From NCBI GenBank assembly GCA_902595825.1, contig CACJRP010000002.1, positions 44,819 to 108,818 on the forward strand: a DNA stretch of 64,000 nt, read 5' to 3'. The notes under the pieces are model-generated. The model worked only from the letters and a program-made list of their open reading frames with translations. It did not search any database and was not told the DNA's origin. Position numbers and translations under genes: made by a program. Shown here piece by piece: positions 40,388-50,116 of the stretch; the first letter of the stretch is position 1; each line of letters begins with the position of its first letter. The DNA is from an uncultured Bacteroidota bacterium (GTDB lineage: Bacteria; Bacteroidota; Bacteroidia; Flavobacteriales; Flavobacteriaceae).

Positions 40388-41848
40388 GTGAATGATCCAA
40401 TAAATATTTTCTTACTTGTAATTTCTTACTTTATAGTTTTATTAATCGTTTCATATATAACCGGAAAAGACGACAGCAATAAAAACTTTTTTACGGGTAA
40501 TAGAAATTCTAAATGGTACATAGTTGCATTTGGAATGGTTGGAACTTCTTTATCGGGAGTTACATTTATATCAGTACCCGGATGGATTCAGGAATCTAAC
40601 TTTACATATCTGCAAGTTGTTATTGGCTATCTATTTGGATATTTTGTTGTAGCCTTCGTGCTATTGCCTATTTACTACGAGAATAATGTAACTTCAATCT
40701 ATGAATACTTAGGGAAAAGGTTTGGTAAAAATAGTCATAAGGTAGGAGCTTTATTTTTTTTCATTTCTAGAGTTTTAGGTGCATCATTTAGACTTTTCTT
40801 AGTTGCAATTGTTTTTCAAGAATTTATTTTTAAAAAATGGGCGGTCCCTTTTGAAATAACAGTTATTTTTTCAGTTTTTTTAATTTGGATTTATACAAAT
40901 AGAGGTGGGATAAAAACCATTATTTGGACCGACACGTTCCAAACAGCTCTCATGATTGTTGCAGTTTTTTTAACTATATCATCCATTTCTAGCAATCTAG
41001 AAATAGATGTTTTCAAATTTTCTGATATTGATCAAATCAAAAAATATACAAAGATTTTTGTGTTCGATTCTCCTTTAGAAAGAAATTATTTTTTAAAATC
41101 AATCATTGGAGGCTTTTTTATAACTATATGTATGACAGGTATGGACCAAGATATGATGCAAAAAAACCTGACATGTAAAAATGAAAAAGATGCAAAAAAA
41201 AATATAATTGTTTTCAGTTTTATTCTCTTTATAATAACATTTCTTTTTATGTTTTTAGGTGCTCTTTTATATGCATACGCCGAAAAAGAAAATATATACG
41301 TACCTCTAATGGATGGAAGCCCAAATACCGATCTTTTATTCCCAAAAATAGCACTTGAAGGAAAACTTGGAAGCGGAGTTGCAGTAACTTTTATTTTGGG
41401 ACTAATTGCAGCTGCTTACAGCAGCGCAGATAGTGCACTTACCTCATTAACAACATCTTTTTGTGTTGATTTTTTAGATACTCAAAAAGTAGAATACAAA
41501 ATCCAAAAAAAAATTAGAAAAAAAGTTCATTTTTTTATGGGTATTTTGATTATTTTAATTGTTATATGTTTTAAGTATTTCTTAAGTAAAAATGTAATTG
41601 ATGGTCTGCTAACTGTTGCTGGATACACCTATGGTCCTTTATTAGGTTTATTTGCATTTGGTATTTTTACAAAAAAAAGGATTTTGGATAGATGGGTTTG
41701 GTTAGTTGTATTAATCTCAGTTATAATTACATTAACGATCGGAAATATTGGCCATGATTATTTAGGTGGTTATAAAGTTGGATATGAACTTCTTCCAATT
41801 AACGGTATAATTACATTTATTGGTTTAATATTGATTAGTAGAAAGTAA
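40388..41848 (+). CDS. Sodium:solute symporter family protein
   Basis: SSS-type 12+ TM; FFTGNRNSKWYIVAFGMVGTSLSGVTFISVPG; GLIAAAYSSADSALTSLTTSFCVD. Confidence 0.9.
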   Translation: MNDPINIFLLVISYFIVLLIVSYITGKDDSNKNFFTGNRNSKWYIVAFGMVGTSLSGVTFISVPGWIQESNFTYLQVVIGYLFGYFVVAFVLLPIYYENNVTSIYEYLGKRFGKNSHKVGALFFFISRVLGASFRLFLVAIVFQEFIFKKWAVPFEITVIFSVFLIWIYTNRGGIKTIIWTDTFQTALMIVAVFLTISSISSNLEIDVFKFSDIDQIKKYTKIFVFDSPLERNYFLKSIIGGFFITICMTGMDQDMMQKNLTCKNEKDAKKNIIVFSFILFIITFLFMFLGALLYAYAEKENIYVPLMDGSPNTDLLFPKIALEGKLGSGVAVTFILGLIAAAYSSADSALTSLTTSFCVDFLDTQKVEYKIQKKIRKKVHFFMGILIILIVICFKYFLSKNVIDGLLTVAGYTYGPLLGLFAFGIFTKKRILDRWVWLVVLISVIITLTIGNIGHDYLGGYKVGYELLPINGIITFIGLILISRK

Positions 41849-42187
41849 AACCAAAGTGCAGCTGTTTTCACAACTGATTTGACTTTCTTTAAGCTTACTC
41901 ATTAAAATATCATTCTCACTTCCAGGATTAAAAATAACCCTTTGTGGATTTAGTTTTATTAGATAATTTAAATATTGAAATTGATTTTTAGCTTTTAGGT
42001 ATATAGAGATAGTATGAATATTTTTGTATTCTATTGGGTTCGTTTCAATTTTTACATCCATTATTTCACCTTGGTTTAAGCCTAAAGCGCAAACGTCTAA
42101 ATTTAGTTTTCTTAATTTTTGAATTGCTTTGTATGAGTACCTTTCTTTATTAGTAGAGGCACCGATAACTAGAGTTTTCATTACCAA
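41825..42187 (-). CDS. CoA-binding domain protein
   Basis: TLVIGASTNKERYSYKAIQKL; NPQRVIFNPGSEND. Confidence 0.85.
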   Translation of the reverse strand: MVMKTLVIGASTNKERYSYKAIQKLRKLNLDVCALGLNQGEIMDVKIETNPIEYKNIHTISIYLKAKNQFQYLNYLIKLNPQRVIFNPGSENDILMSKLKESQISCENSCTLVLLSTNQY

Positions 42188-43188
42188 ACAATCATAGTAC
42201 TACCCCAAGTAAAACCGCTTCCAAAAGCTGCCAATACAATCTTGTCTCCACCCTTTACCTTGTTTTTCTCCCATGCTTCTGTAAGTGCAATTGGGATTGA
42301 AGCAGCTGTTGTATTTCCATAACTCATAATGTTGTTATAAACTTGAGAATCAGTCAAGCCAAATTTTTTTTGAACAAATTGTGAAATTCTAAGATTTGCT
42401 TGATGAGGTATTAAAAGATCAATATCCTCGCTTTTCCATTTGTTAAATTGAAGTCCTTCATTTATAACCTCAGTAAATCTTTTTATTGCGTGTTTAAAAA
42501 CCATTTGACCATTCATAAATGGAAAATAACTTTCATCAGTTGGATCATTTGCATCCATAATTTCAGGAACCCATCTTTGTGTACTTGGTCCTATTAAAGA
42601 CAATTCTTTTGCATATTTTCCTTCAGAATAAAGATGAGAAGACTTAATACCAAAGTTTTTATCTCTCTCTTGAGTTAAAACTGCTGCGCCTGCACCATCT
42701 CCGAATATAACGGAAACAGCTCTTCCTCTAGAAGACATATCAAGCCCTCCTGAATGATTTTCGGCACCAACTACCAATATATTTTTGTACATCCCTGATT
42801 TAATGAATTGATCCGCAGTTGCAATCGAATAGACGAATCCTGAGCATTGCATTCTAATGTCCATAGATGGACAAGTTGAAATTCCAAGTAATTCTTGGAG
42901 TAAGACCCCTGAACCAGGAAAATAAAGGTCAGGGCTAAGTGTCGCAAATAAAATCATATCCAATTCGCTTGCTTTAATACCAGCCCTATTTAATGCTATT
43001 TTTGATGCCTTAAAAGCCATAGTAGAAGGAGAATCGTCGCTGCCTTTAAGAATATGTCTTCTCTCATTTATTCCTGTTCTTTCTACAATCCATTTGTTGG
43101 AAGTATCCATGATTTTAGAAAGATCATCATTCGTTACTACATTGTCAGGCAAATATTTTCCTAAACCTATTATTCTTGAATTAAACAT
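42181..43188 (-). CDS. fabH: 3-oxoacyl-ACP synthase III family protein
   Basis: LPDNVVTNDDLSKIMDTSNKWIVERTGINERRH, MQCSGFVYSIATAD (active Cys), LIPHQANLRI, NTTAASIPIALTEA. Confidence 0.93.
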   Translation of the reverse strand: MFNSRIIGLGKYLPDNVVTNDDLSKIMDTSNKWIVERTGINERRHILKGSDDSPSTMAFKASKIALNRAGIKASELDMILFATLSPDLYFPGSGVLLQELLGISTCPSMDIRMQCSGFVYSIATADQFIKSGMYKNILVVGAENHSGGLDMSSRGRAVSVIFGDGAGAAVLTQERDKNFGIKSSHLYSEGKYAKELSLIGPSTQRWVPEIMDANDPTDESYFPFMNGQMVFKHAIKRFTEVINEGLQFNKWKSEDIDLLIPHQANLRISQFVQKKFGLTDSQVYNNIMSYGNTTAASIPIALTEAWEKNKVKGGDKIVLAAFGSGFTWGSTMIVW

Positions 43189-43235
43189 TTAGAGAAGTAA
43201 AATTGTCTAAAGCTAAATATAAAATTTTTATAAAA

Positions 43236-43248
43236 TGCCAATTTGGCA
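43236..43248. promoter_or_regulatory. Inverted repeat TGCCA-ATT-TGGCA upstream of htpG
   Basis: Perfect dyad with the same TGNCA-N3-TGNCA layout as the hsp20 sites. Confidence 0.55.
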
Positions 43249-43259
43249 GAAAAAATATT

Positions 43260-43275
43260 TGGGATGGTTTTTGAT
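43260..43275 (+). promoter_or_regulatory. Candidate degenerate sigma54-type element of htpG
   Basis: TGGGATGGTTTTTGAT against TGGYRYRN4TTGCW: two mismatches, correct spacing, 19 bp from dyad centre as in hsp20. Confidence 0.35.
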
Positions 43276-43295
43276 TTAAACTTTTTAAAAAAATT

Positions 43296-45176
43296 ATGTC
43301 TAAAGGAAAAATAAACGTATCTGTTGAAAATATATTTCCTCTTATCAAAAAATTCTTATATAGTGATCATGAAATCTTTCTAAGAGAATTGATATCAAAT
43401 GCAACAGATGCTACTTTAAAGTTAAAACATTTGAGCAGTATTGGTGAATTAAAAGGAGATATTGGCAATCCTAAAATTGAAATTAAAATTGATAAATCTA
43501 AAAAAACATTATCTGTCATAGACCAAGGAATTGGGATGACACAAGAAGAGGTTAAAAAATATATCAACGAAGTTGCCTTTTCAGGAGCAGAAGAATTCCT
43601 AGAAAAATATAAAGATAAAGACAACCAGTCAAATATTATTGGACATTTTGGTCTTGGATTTTATTCATCTTTTATGGTTGCTAAAAAAGTTGAAATTATA
43701 ACTAAATCTTACAAAAAAGATCCAGCTGCAAAATGGGTGTGTGACGGTTCTCCAGAATATAGTTTATCAAAGTCTGACAAAAAAGACAGAGGTACAGAAA
43801 TAATATTACATATTGACAAAGATTCTACTGAATTCCTTGAGGATAGCAGAATTAAAACACTTTTAGAAAAGTATAATAAATTTATGCCTATTCCAATCAA
43901 ATTTGGAATGAAAGATGAAACTCTGCCACTTCCAAAGAATGCTAAAAAGGATGCCAAACCAAAAACAATCCAAGTAGATAATATTATAAATAATCCTAAC
44001 CCAGCATGGACTAAAAAACCAAAAGATTTAAAGGATAAAGATTATAATGAATTCTACAGAGAACTTTATCCAATGCAGTTTGAGGAACCTCTTTTTAATA
44101 TACACTTAAACGTGGACTATCCATTTAATCTTACTGGTGTGTTATATTTCCCAAAGGTTAATAACGATCTAAACATTCAAAAAGATAAGATTCAACTTTA
44201 TCAGAATCAGGTATTTGTAACTGATAATGTTGAAGGAATAGTTCCAGAATTTTTGACCCTTTTAAGAGGAGTGATCGATTCTCCTGATATCCCTCTTAAC
44301 GTTTCAAGAAGCTATTTGCAAGCCGACAGTTCCGTTAAGAAAATTAGTAATTATATAACCAGAAAAGTAGCTGATAAATTAATTAGTCTGCACAAAAAAG
44401 ACAGAAAAGCTTTTGAGTCGAAATGGAATGATATAAAAGTAATTATCGAGTATGGAATGTTATCTGAAGAGAAGTTTTTTGAGAAATATCAAGACTATTT
44501 TCTATATCCAACAGATGAGGGAACTTACTTAACTATGGAAGAACTTAAAAAAGAAATTAAGGATACACAAACCGACAAGGACGGAAAAATGGTCATACTT
44601 TACTCATCTAACATTGAAGAACAGTTTTCTTACATTCAAGCTGCTAAAGAAAAAAGTTATAAAGTTTTACTTTTAGACTCCCCTATAGTTTCTCATCTAA
44701 TTCAAAAGATAGAAACATCGAATGATAAAATTACTTTTACAAGAGTCGATAGTGATGCGATTGAAAATTTGATTAAAAAAGAAGATGAAAACACCTCAAA
44801 AATATCTGATAAGGAAAAAAAATCTCTTGAAGACATTATAACAAAAATTATTCCGAAAGAAAAATATACTGTCAAACTCGAAGCCCTAGAAAGTTCGCAA
44901 TTTCCTTTTGTTCTAACTCAACCTGAATTTATGAGAAGAATGAAAGAAATGCAAAATACTGGAGGTAATTCTATGTTTGGGAGCATGCCTGAAATGTATA
45001 ATTTAATTGTTAATGTTAATCACCCACTAATCGGACAAATACTAGAAACAAAAACCTCTAAAAAGCAAGAAAATTTAATTAATCAAACTCTTGACTTAGC
45101 TAAATTGTCTCAAAATTTACTAAAAGGAGAAGATCTTGATAAATTTATAAACAGAAGTTTAAATATGATCAAATAA
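43296..45176 (+). CDS. htpG: Molecular chaperone HtpG (Hsp90)
   Basis: DHEIFLRELISNATDATLKLK, DQGIGMTQEEV, IGHFGLGFYSSFMVA, DSPDIPLNVSRSYLQ. Confidence 0.97.
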   Translation: MSKGKINVSVENIFPLIKKFLYSDHEIFLRELISNATDATLKLKHLSSIGELKGDIGNPKIEIKIDKSKKTLSVIDQGIGMTQEEVKKYINEVAFSGAEEFLEKYKDKDNQSNIIGHFGLGFYSSFMVAKKVEIITKSYKKDPAAKWVCDGSPEYSLSKSDKKDRGTEIILHIDKDSTEFLEDSRIKTLLEKYNKFMPIPIKFGMKDETLPLPKNAKKDAKPKTIQVDNIINNPNPAWTKKPKDLKDKDYNEFYRELYPMQFEEPLFNIHLNVDYPFNLTGVLYFPKVNNDLNIQKDKIQLYQNQVFVTDNVEGIVPEFLTLLRGVIDSPDIPLNVSRSYLQADSSVKKISNYITRKVADKLISLHKKDRKAFESKWNDIKVIIEYGMLSEEKFFEKYQDYFLYPTDEGTYLTMEELKKEIKDTQTDKDGKMVILYSSNIEEQFSYIQAAKEKSYKVLLLDSPIVSHLIQKIETSNDKITFTRVDSDAIENLIKKEDENTSKISDKEKKSLEDIITKIIPKEKYTVKLEALESSQFPFVLTQPEFMRRMKEMQNTGGNSMFGSMPEMYNLIVNVNHPLIGQILETKTSKKQENLINQTLDLAKLSQNLLKGEDLDKFINRSLNMIK

Positions 45177-45223
45177 TCTTAAACTAGATTTTTGTATTTG
45201 TCTTGAAACTATAACTAAAAGTT

Positions 45224-45832
45224 ATGATTGAATTATCTTTTGAAAACAAATTAGAAACATTAAACGGTACAAACAAACTTGATATTTACTACTTTTCTAA
45301 TTTTCTAAGCAAGAAAAAATCTGACCTACTTTACAAAAAACTCTATAATGAAATTCCTTGGCAAAAATATCAAATCAAAATATTTGGTAAAACATATGAT
45401 CAACCAAGACTTACCTCTTTTCATTCAATAGGAGATAAAAATTATGATTATTCCCAAATAGGCATAAAAAGCAATTTGATGACTAAGGATTTGAAATATT
45501 TACTAAATCAAATACATGGAAGGACTGATTACAGGTTTAATTCTGTGCTTCTTAATTTATATAGAGATGGAATGGATAGTAACGGCTGGCACAGCGATAA
45601 TGAACCAGAACTAGGAAATGATCCAAAAATTGCATCTATTACACTTGGAGAGGAGCGATTTTTTCATATTAAACACAGAAAGATTAAGAGTCTTCGCTTT
45701 AAGATACTATTAAAACACGGTAGCTTGCTTTTAATGGGTGAAAAATCACAAACCGAATGGGTTCACCAAATTCCAAAAACAAAGAAGAAAATCAAACCCA
45801 GAATAAACCTAACTTACAGATATATCTATTAA
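45224..45832 (+). CDS. Alpha-ketoglutarate-dependent dioxygenase, AlkB family
   Basis: NLYRDGMDSNGWHSDNEPELGNDPKIASITLGEERFFHIKH, GSLLLMGEKSQTEWVHQIPKT, RINLTYR. Confidence 0.94.
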   Translation: MIELSFENKLETLNGTNKLDIYYFSNFLSKKKSDLLYKKLYNEIPWQKYQIKIFGKTYDQPRLTSFHSIGDKNYDYSQIGIKSNLMTKDLKYLLNQIHGRTDYRFNSVLLNLYRDGMDSNGWHSDNEPELGNDPKIASITLGEERFFHIKHRKIKSLRFKILLKHGSLLLMGEKSQTEWVHQIPKTKKKIKPRINLTYRYIY

Positions 45833-46503
45833 TTTTTATTTATAATTAAAGGTAGATTCTTAGAAAACCAGTTGTTGTCCCTTAATATGGTGGCATGCGT
45901 GCCATTTTTAATTATGATGAAATTTTTATTTTTTTCCAAATACTTTAATGGAAATACTTTATCATTTTCACCATGGATGTGAACGATACTTTTGTCATAT
46001 TTAATCTGTTTCCAATTTACAATTTGATTAATTGACCATTTTAAGTAGTCAGGATCTCTTTCAGAAAGATATTTTTTGTATGCATCAACTCTAGATTTTA
46101 TAGTAGGTCCAAAAACAAATAATAAAAGTTTTTCTATATCATCAATCCAATTTAAAGGTAACAATTTGTGAATTCCAGTTTTTTTTGCAAATTTAATTGA
46201 TAGCGACAATTCAACTTTGGATTTCACACTTGAGATAATTATCAGTTTTTTTACTTTAATGTGTTTTGATATTTCTTGTACTAAAATTCCACCAAAAGAA
46301 ACACCTATTAAAACAGGATTAATATCATTAATTAAAATTGACATCCTTTTAGCATAAGATTTTAATGTTTCATTTAAATTCGGCTTAATCCATGTCAAAT
46401 AATTTATCTTGTAATTTGTTGGGAATTTTATTAATTCAAAAATTTTTGGAGATGCAGCCATACCTGGCATTAAATAAATAGATGTTACAATTTTATTGTC
46501 CAT
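45829..46503 (-). CDS. Alpha/beta hydrolase
   Basis: PVLIGVSFGGILVQEIS (GxSxGG elbow), HIHGENDKVFPLKYL, NGTHATIL. Confidence 0.85.
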   Translation of the reverse strand: MDNKIVTSIYLMPGMAASPKIFELIKFPTNYKINYLTWIKPNLNETLKSYAKRMSILINDINPVLIGVSFGGILVQEISKHIKVKKLIIISSVKSKVELSLSIKFAKKTGIHKLLPLNWIDDIEKLLLFVFGPTIKSRVDAYKKYLSERDPDYLKWSINQIVNWKQIKYDKSIVHIHGENDKVFPLKYLEKNKNFIIIKNGTHATILRDNNWFSKNLPLIINKN

Positions 46504-46603
46504 TTTTTTAAAAATCTATTTTAAAATTTTGTATATTTAAAGTCCTGATTTAAAAATCAAATATAGATTTTTAATTAGTTTTATTCATAGACCAAATCAA
46601 CAA

Positions 46604-46897
46604 ATGGAAGTTAAAAACCTGGATAATAATAAATTTTTAAGACAATTTGAGCTTGCACAAGGAAACACAATGGCTAGAATAGAATATGCTGAACAAGAGA
46701 GAAAAATTTTCTTAACTAAACTTATTGTACCAAAAGAAATTGACTCTTTAGATTTTAAAAATAAATTCATTGCTTTAGTACTCGATTATGTTTCTGAAAA
46801 AAAAATGAAAGTTGTTCCAACGAGTCCAGAGATTGCTGGTTTTTTGAGAAAAAATAAATCTTATAAACATTTACTACCTGTAGGGATTAAGCTTTAA
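46604..46897 (+). CDS. Small GNAT-like (YjdJ-type) N-acetyltransferase
   Basis: MARIEYAEQERKIFLTKLIVPKEI...ALVLDYVSEKKMKVVPTSPEIAGFLRKNKSY. Confidence 0.75.
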   Translation: MEVKNLDNNKFLRQFELAQGNTMARIEYAEQERKIFLTKLIVPKEIDSLDFKNKFIALVLDYVSEKKMKVVPTSPEIAGFLRKNKSYKHLLPVGIKL

Positions 46898-48225
46898 TCT
46901 ACTCTAGCAAAACCATCTTCATCAATACCGGTTAAAGTTTTTTTCTGTATAGAATTTATTAGTGACGGGTTCCAAAAATGTCTAACTTTAATGTAATTAG
47001 AAGTGAATCCATGAATATAACCTTTCTTATTCTCAGATTCCCATAAAATATTCTGAGTTCTATTAAGATTATTTTTGTAAAAACTTTTTTTCTTTTTTTG
47101 AGATAAGTCCCTTAGAAGTTGACTTCTTAAAATTTTATCTTCTTCAGACACCTTGTTATTAATATCATATGAAATAGTATTATCTCTGTCGGAATATTTA
47201 AATACATGTAAATATGAAACGTTCAAATTCTTCAAAAAATTAAAAGTATCGAGAAATTTATCATGACTCTCCGAAGGGAAACCAACAATAACATCTGCGC
47301 CTATACAGGCATCAGGGATTTCTTTTTTTATTTTAGAAATTAAATTTAAATAGAAATCTGACATATAACGTCTTTTCATGTCTCTTAAAACTTGATCACT
47401 TCCACTTTGAAGTGGAATGTGGAAATGCGGCAAAATCTTTTTGCTTTTAGACACAAAATCTATTATTTCATCTGATAACAGATTAGGTTCAATTGAAGAA
47501 ATCCTGTATCTCTCCACGCCCACAATGTTTTCTAATTTATTTAAAAGATTAATGAGCCCAGTGTTTTTATCTCTCAACTTTCCGTTTACGTTGCCAAAAT
47601 CGCCTAGATTTATTCCTGTTAGTACGATTTCTTTAAATCCCTTTGAAACAATTTTTTTTACATTACTTATGACATTATCAATGCTATCACTTTTGGATTT
47701 ACCCCTTGCAAGTGGAATTGTGCAGTAAGTACACTTATAATCACACCCATCTTGAATTTTTAAGAATGAGCGTGTTCTTGACGAATTTGAATCTGAAAAA
47801 CTGGAATTAAAGTTTTTAAAAGAATCAATTGAACAGGAATAAGTTTTTTGAATTTTTTCTTTATTCCTTTTACCTATAAATAAATCTAGATTAAACTTTT
47901 CTGAGGCTCCTAGAACCAAGTCTACTCCGTCAATTTTTGATATTTCACTTGTTTTTAGTTGCGCGTAGCAACCAATGACAGCTATAAAAGCATTTTTATT
48001 TAATTTATGTGTCTTCTTGACTAAATTTTTAAACTTGCTATCTGCGTTTTCGGTGACTGAACAGGTATTAAAAACGTAAATATCAGCAATTTCATTTGGG
48101 TCAACCCTATGGTATCTATCTAATTTAAATTTCTTTGCAATCTGCTCTGTTTCAGTGAAATTTACTTTACACCCAAGGGTTTTAAAAGCAATTTTCGTTA
48201 AAGATTTGTTCTTTACAAGGTTCAA
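46894..48225 (-). CDS. mtaB: tRNA t6A37 methylthiotransferase MtaB
   Basis: KTLGCKVNFTETEQI, NTCSVTENADSKFKNLV, IQDGCDYKCTYCTIPLARG. Confidence 0.92.
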   Translation of the reverse strand: MNLVKNKSLTKIAFKTLGCKVNFTETEQIAKKFKLDRYHRVDPNEIADIYVFNTCSVTENADSKFKNLVKKTHKLNKNAFIAVIGCYAQLKTSEISKIDGVDLVLGASEKFNLDLFIGKRNKEKIQKTYSCSIDSFKNFNSSFSDSNSSRTRSFLKIQDGCDYKCTYCTIPLARGKSKSDSIDNVISNVKKIVSKGFKEIVLTGINLGDFGNVNGKLRDKNTGLINLLNKLENIVGVERYRISSIEPNLLSDEIIDFVSKSKKILPHFHIPLQSGSDQVLRDMKRRYMSDFYLNLISKIKKEIPDACIGADVIVGFPSESHDKFLDTFNFLKNLNVSYLHVFKYSDRDNTISYDINNKVSEEDKILRSQLLRDLSQKKKKSFYKNNLNRTQNILWESENKKGYIHGFTSNYIKVRHFWNPSLINSIQKKTLTGIDEDGFARVD

Positions 48226-48258
48226 AACTGAGTTAATTAAAGGTCAGATAGTCAAAAT

Positions 48259-48525
48259 TTACTCTCCCTTAGATTGGCTTTGTTTTTTACCATACTTGGT
48301 TTTAAATTTATCAATCCTCCCAGCAGTATCTACAAGATTTGATTTTCCCGTATAATAGGGATGAGATGTCCTTGAAATTTCAAGCTTGACTAATGGATAC
48401 TCCACACCATCAACCTTTATATTTTCTTTTGAAGGAGCAGTAGATTTTGTGATAAATACATCGTTGTTGGACATATCTTTAAATGCAACTAATCTATAGT
48501 TTTTGGGGTGAATATCTTTTTTCAT
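48259..48525 (-). CDS. rpmE2: 50S ribosomal protein L31 type B
   Basis: MKKDIHPKNYRLVAFKDMSNND, EISRTSHPYYTGKSNLVDTAGRIDKFKTKYG. Confidence 0.95.
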   Translation of the reverse strand: MKKDIHPKNYRLVAFKDMSNNDVFITKSTAPSKENIKVDGVEYPLVKLEISRTSHPYYTGKSNLVDTAGRIDKFKTKYGKKQSQSKGE

Positions 48526-48548
48526 TTTTAGTTAATTAAAAATTCAAA

Positions 48549-48556
48549 CAAATGTA
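48549..48556 (-). promoter_or_regulatory. Possible -7 element of rpmE2 (minus strand TACATTTG)
   Basis: Exact TAnnTTTG; nearest CAAA (TTTG on minus) 24 bp away, longer than usual. Confidence 0.35.
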
Positions 48557-48593
48557 ATTGTTTTTTCTAAATTTATACAACAAAATTAAACTC

Positions 48594-49115
48594 ATGTTAA
48601 CTAAAACAAAGAAATCTATAAGAGATTTTATCTTGCATTATGGTAATATTTTAGGAATGATATCCATTGTGTTCGCTTTAATGATATTTTTCCTTGATCT
48701 TCACTATGCCCAGGAAAACAGTGTAAGTCTAGTTAGCTACCTAATTTCGGTCGTAGTTTTAATAATAGCTCTTCTAGACTACAGAAAAACTAATAATGGG
48801 GTTTTATCCCTTGGTGACTCAATCAAAATGGGTATGGGTGTTTTTTTGATTAGTGCAATATATGCTTCTATATACACTTTCATACTTATAAATTTTTTAG
48901 ACCCAGAAACACTTGTTAAATCTCTTGAGATAACGGAAATAAAAATTTTAGAACAAAATCCAGAAATTTCTGAGGATCAACTTAATCAAATTCTATCTTT
49001 TCAAGAAAAATTTTCAACTCCTTTTATCATAGTTACTGTCCTCATTGTTTTTTCATTAATAAGTGGCTTTTTCTCCTCCCTCATATTAGGCCTAATTTTT
49101 AAAAAATCAAGGTAA
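48594..49115 (+). CDS. DUF4199 family membrane protein
   Basis: Multiple TM segments; DYRKTNNGVLSLGDSIKMGMGVFLISAIYASIYT typical of Bacteroidota DUF4199. Confidence 0.8.
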   Translation: MLTKTKKSIRDFILHYGNILGMISIVFALMIFFLDLHYAQENSVSLVSYLISVVVLIIALLDYRKTNNGVLSLGDSIKMGMGVFLISAIYASIYTFILINFLDPETLVKSLEITEIKILEQNPEISEDQLNQILSFQEKFSTPFIIVTVLIVFSLISGFFSSLILGLIFKKSR

Positions 49116-49153
49116 TTAGTTATTTGTAACTTAGCAAAAAATCATTTTATATA

Positions 49154-50116
49154 ATGAATCTTAGTATAATTATTCCTGCTTTTAACGAAAGTGAATCTCT
49201 AAATGAACTTCATAGGTGGATATCAAAAGTCTTAAAAAGAATGGAGATTATTTATGAAATCATAATAATAGATGACGGTAGCAGTGACGATTCTTGGTCG
49301 ATAATTAAAAAAATTACAAAAAGGGATAAAAAAACTAGTGCAATTAGGTTTGCTAGAAATTTTGGAAAATCTCAAGCATTACATGCAGGCTTTAGTTTAT
49401 CCAAAGGAGAAATAATAATAACACTAGATGCTGATTTACAGGATAGCCCTGAGGAAATTCCTAATCTTTATAATAGAATTATTATTGAAAAATTGGATTT
49501 AATATCGGGATGGAAAAAAAGAAGATATGACTCCATAATTTTTAAAAATATTCCTTCAAAAATATTCAACTTTGCTGCGAGGAAAGCATCTGGAATAAAT
49601 TTAAATGACTTCAATTCAGGCTTAAAAGTATACAAAAAGGAAGTTACTAAATCTATAGAACTTTATGGCGAGATGCATAGATATATCCCATTACTCGCAG
49701 CTAATAAAGGTTTTACAAAAATAGGGGAACAAATTATAAAGCATCAAAAAAGAAAATTTGGATATTCAAAGTTTGGCTTCAGTAGATTCATTAATGGCTT
49801 ATTAGATTTAATAACGTTAATTTTTTTAAAAAAATTTGGAAGGAGACCAATGCATTTTTTTGGATTATGGGGAATAATCCTTGTTATTATTGGACTAGTT
49901 TTTTCAGCATACTTAGGTTTTGATAAATTATTTTTAAATAAAGACAGTAGATTAATTGCGGAAAGACCTGAATTTTACATTGCCTTAGCCACAATGATTC
50001 TTGGGGGTCAACTTTTTGTTGCGGGCTTTCTCGGTGAACTAATTAATGGTAGACATAAAAACAATAATCAATATTCTATATCCGAGTCAATTAACACAGA
50101 TGAAAATAGCAGATAA
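49154..50116 (+). CDS. Glycosyltransferase family 2 (DPM1/GtrB-like) with C-terminal TM helices
   Basis: LSIIIPAFNESESLNELHRWI, IIDDGSSDDSW, RNFGKSQALHAGF, TLDADLQDSPEEIPNL. Confidence 0.92.
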   Translation: MNLSIIIPAFNESESLNELHRWISKVLKRMEIIYEIIIIDDGSSDDSWSIIKKITKRDKKTSAIRFARNFGKSQALHAGFSLSKGEIIITLDADLQDSPEEIPNLYNRIIIEKLDLISGWKKRRYDSIIFKNIPSKIFNFAARKASGINLNDFNSGLKVYKKEVTKSIELYGEMHRYIPLLAANKGFTKIGEQIIKHQKRKFGYSKFGFSRFINGLLDLITLIFLKKFGRRPMHFFGLWGIILVIIGLVFSAYLGFDKLFLNKDSRLIAERPEFYIALATMILGGQLFVAGFLGELINGRHKNNNQYSISESINTDENSR

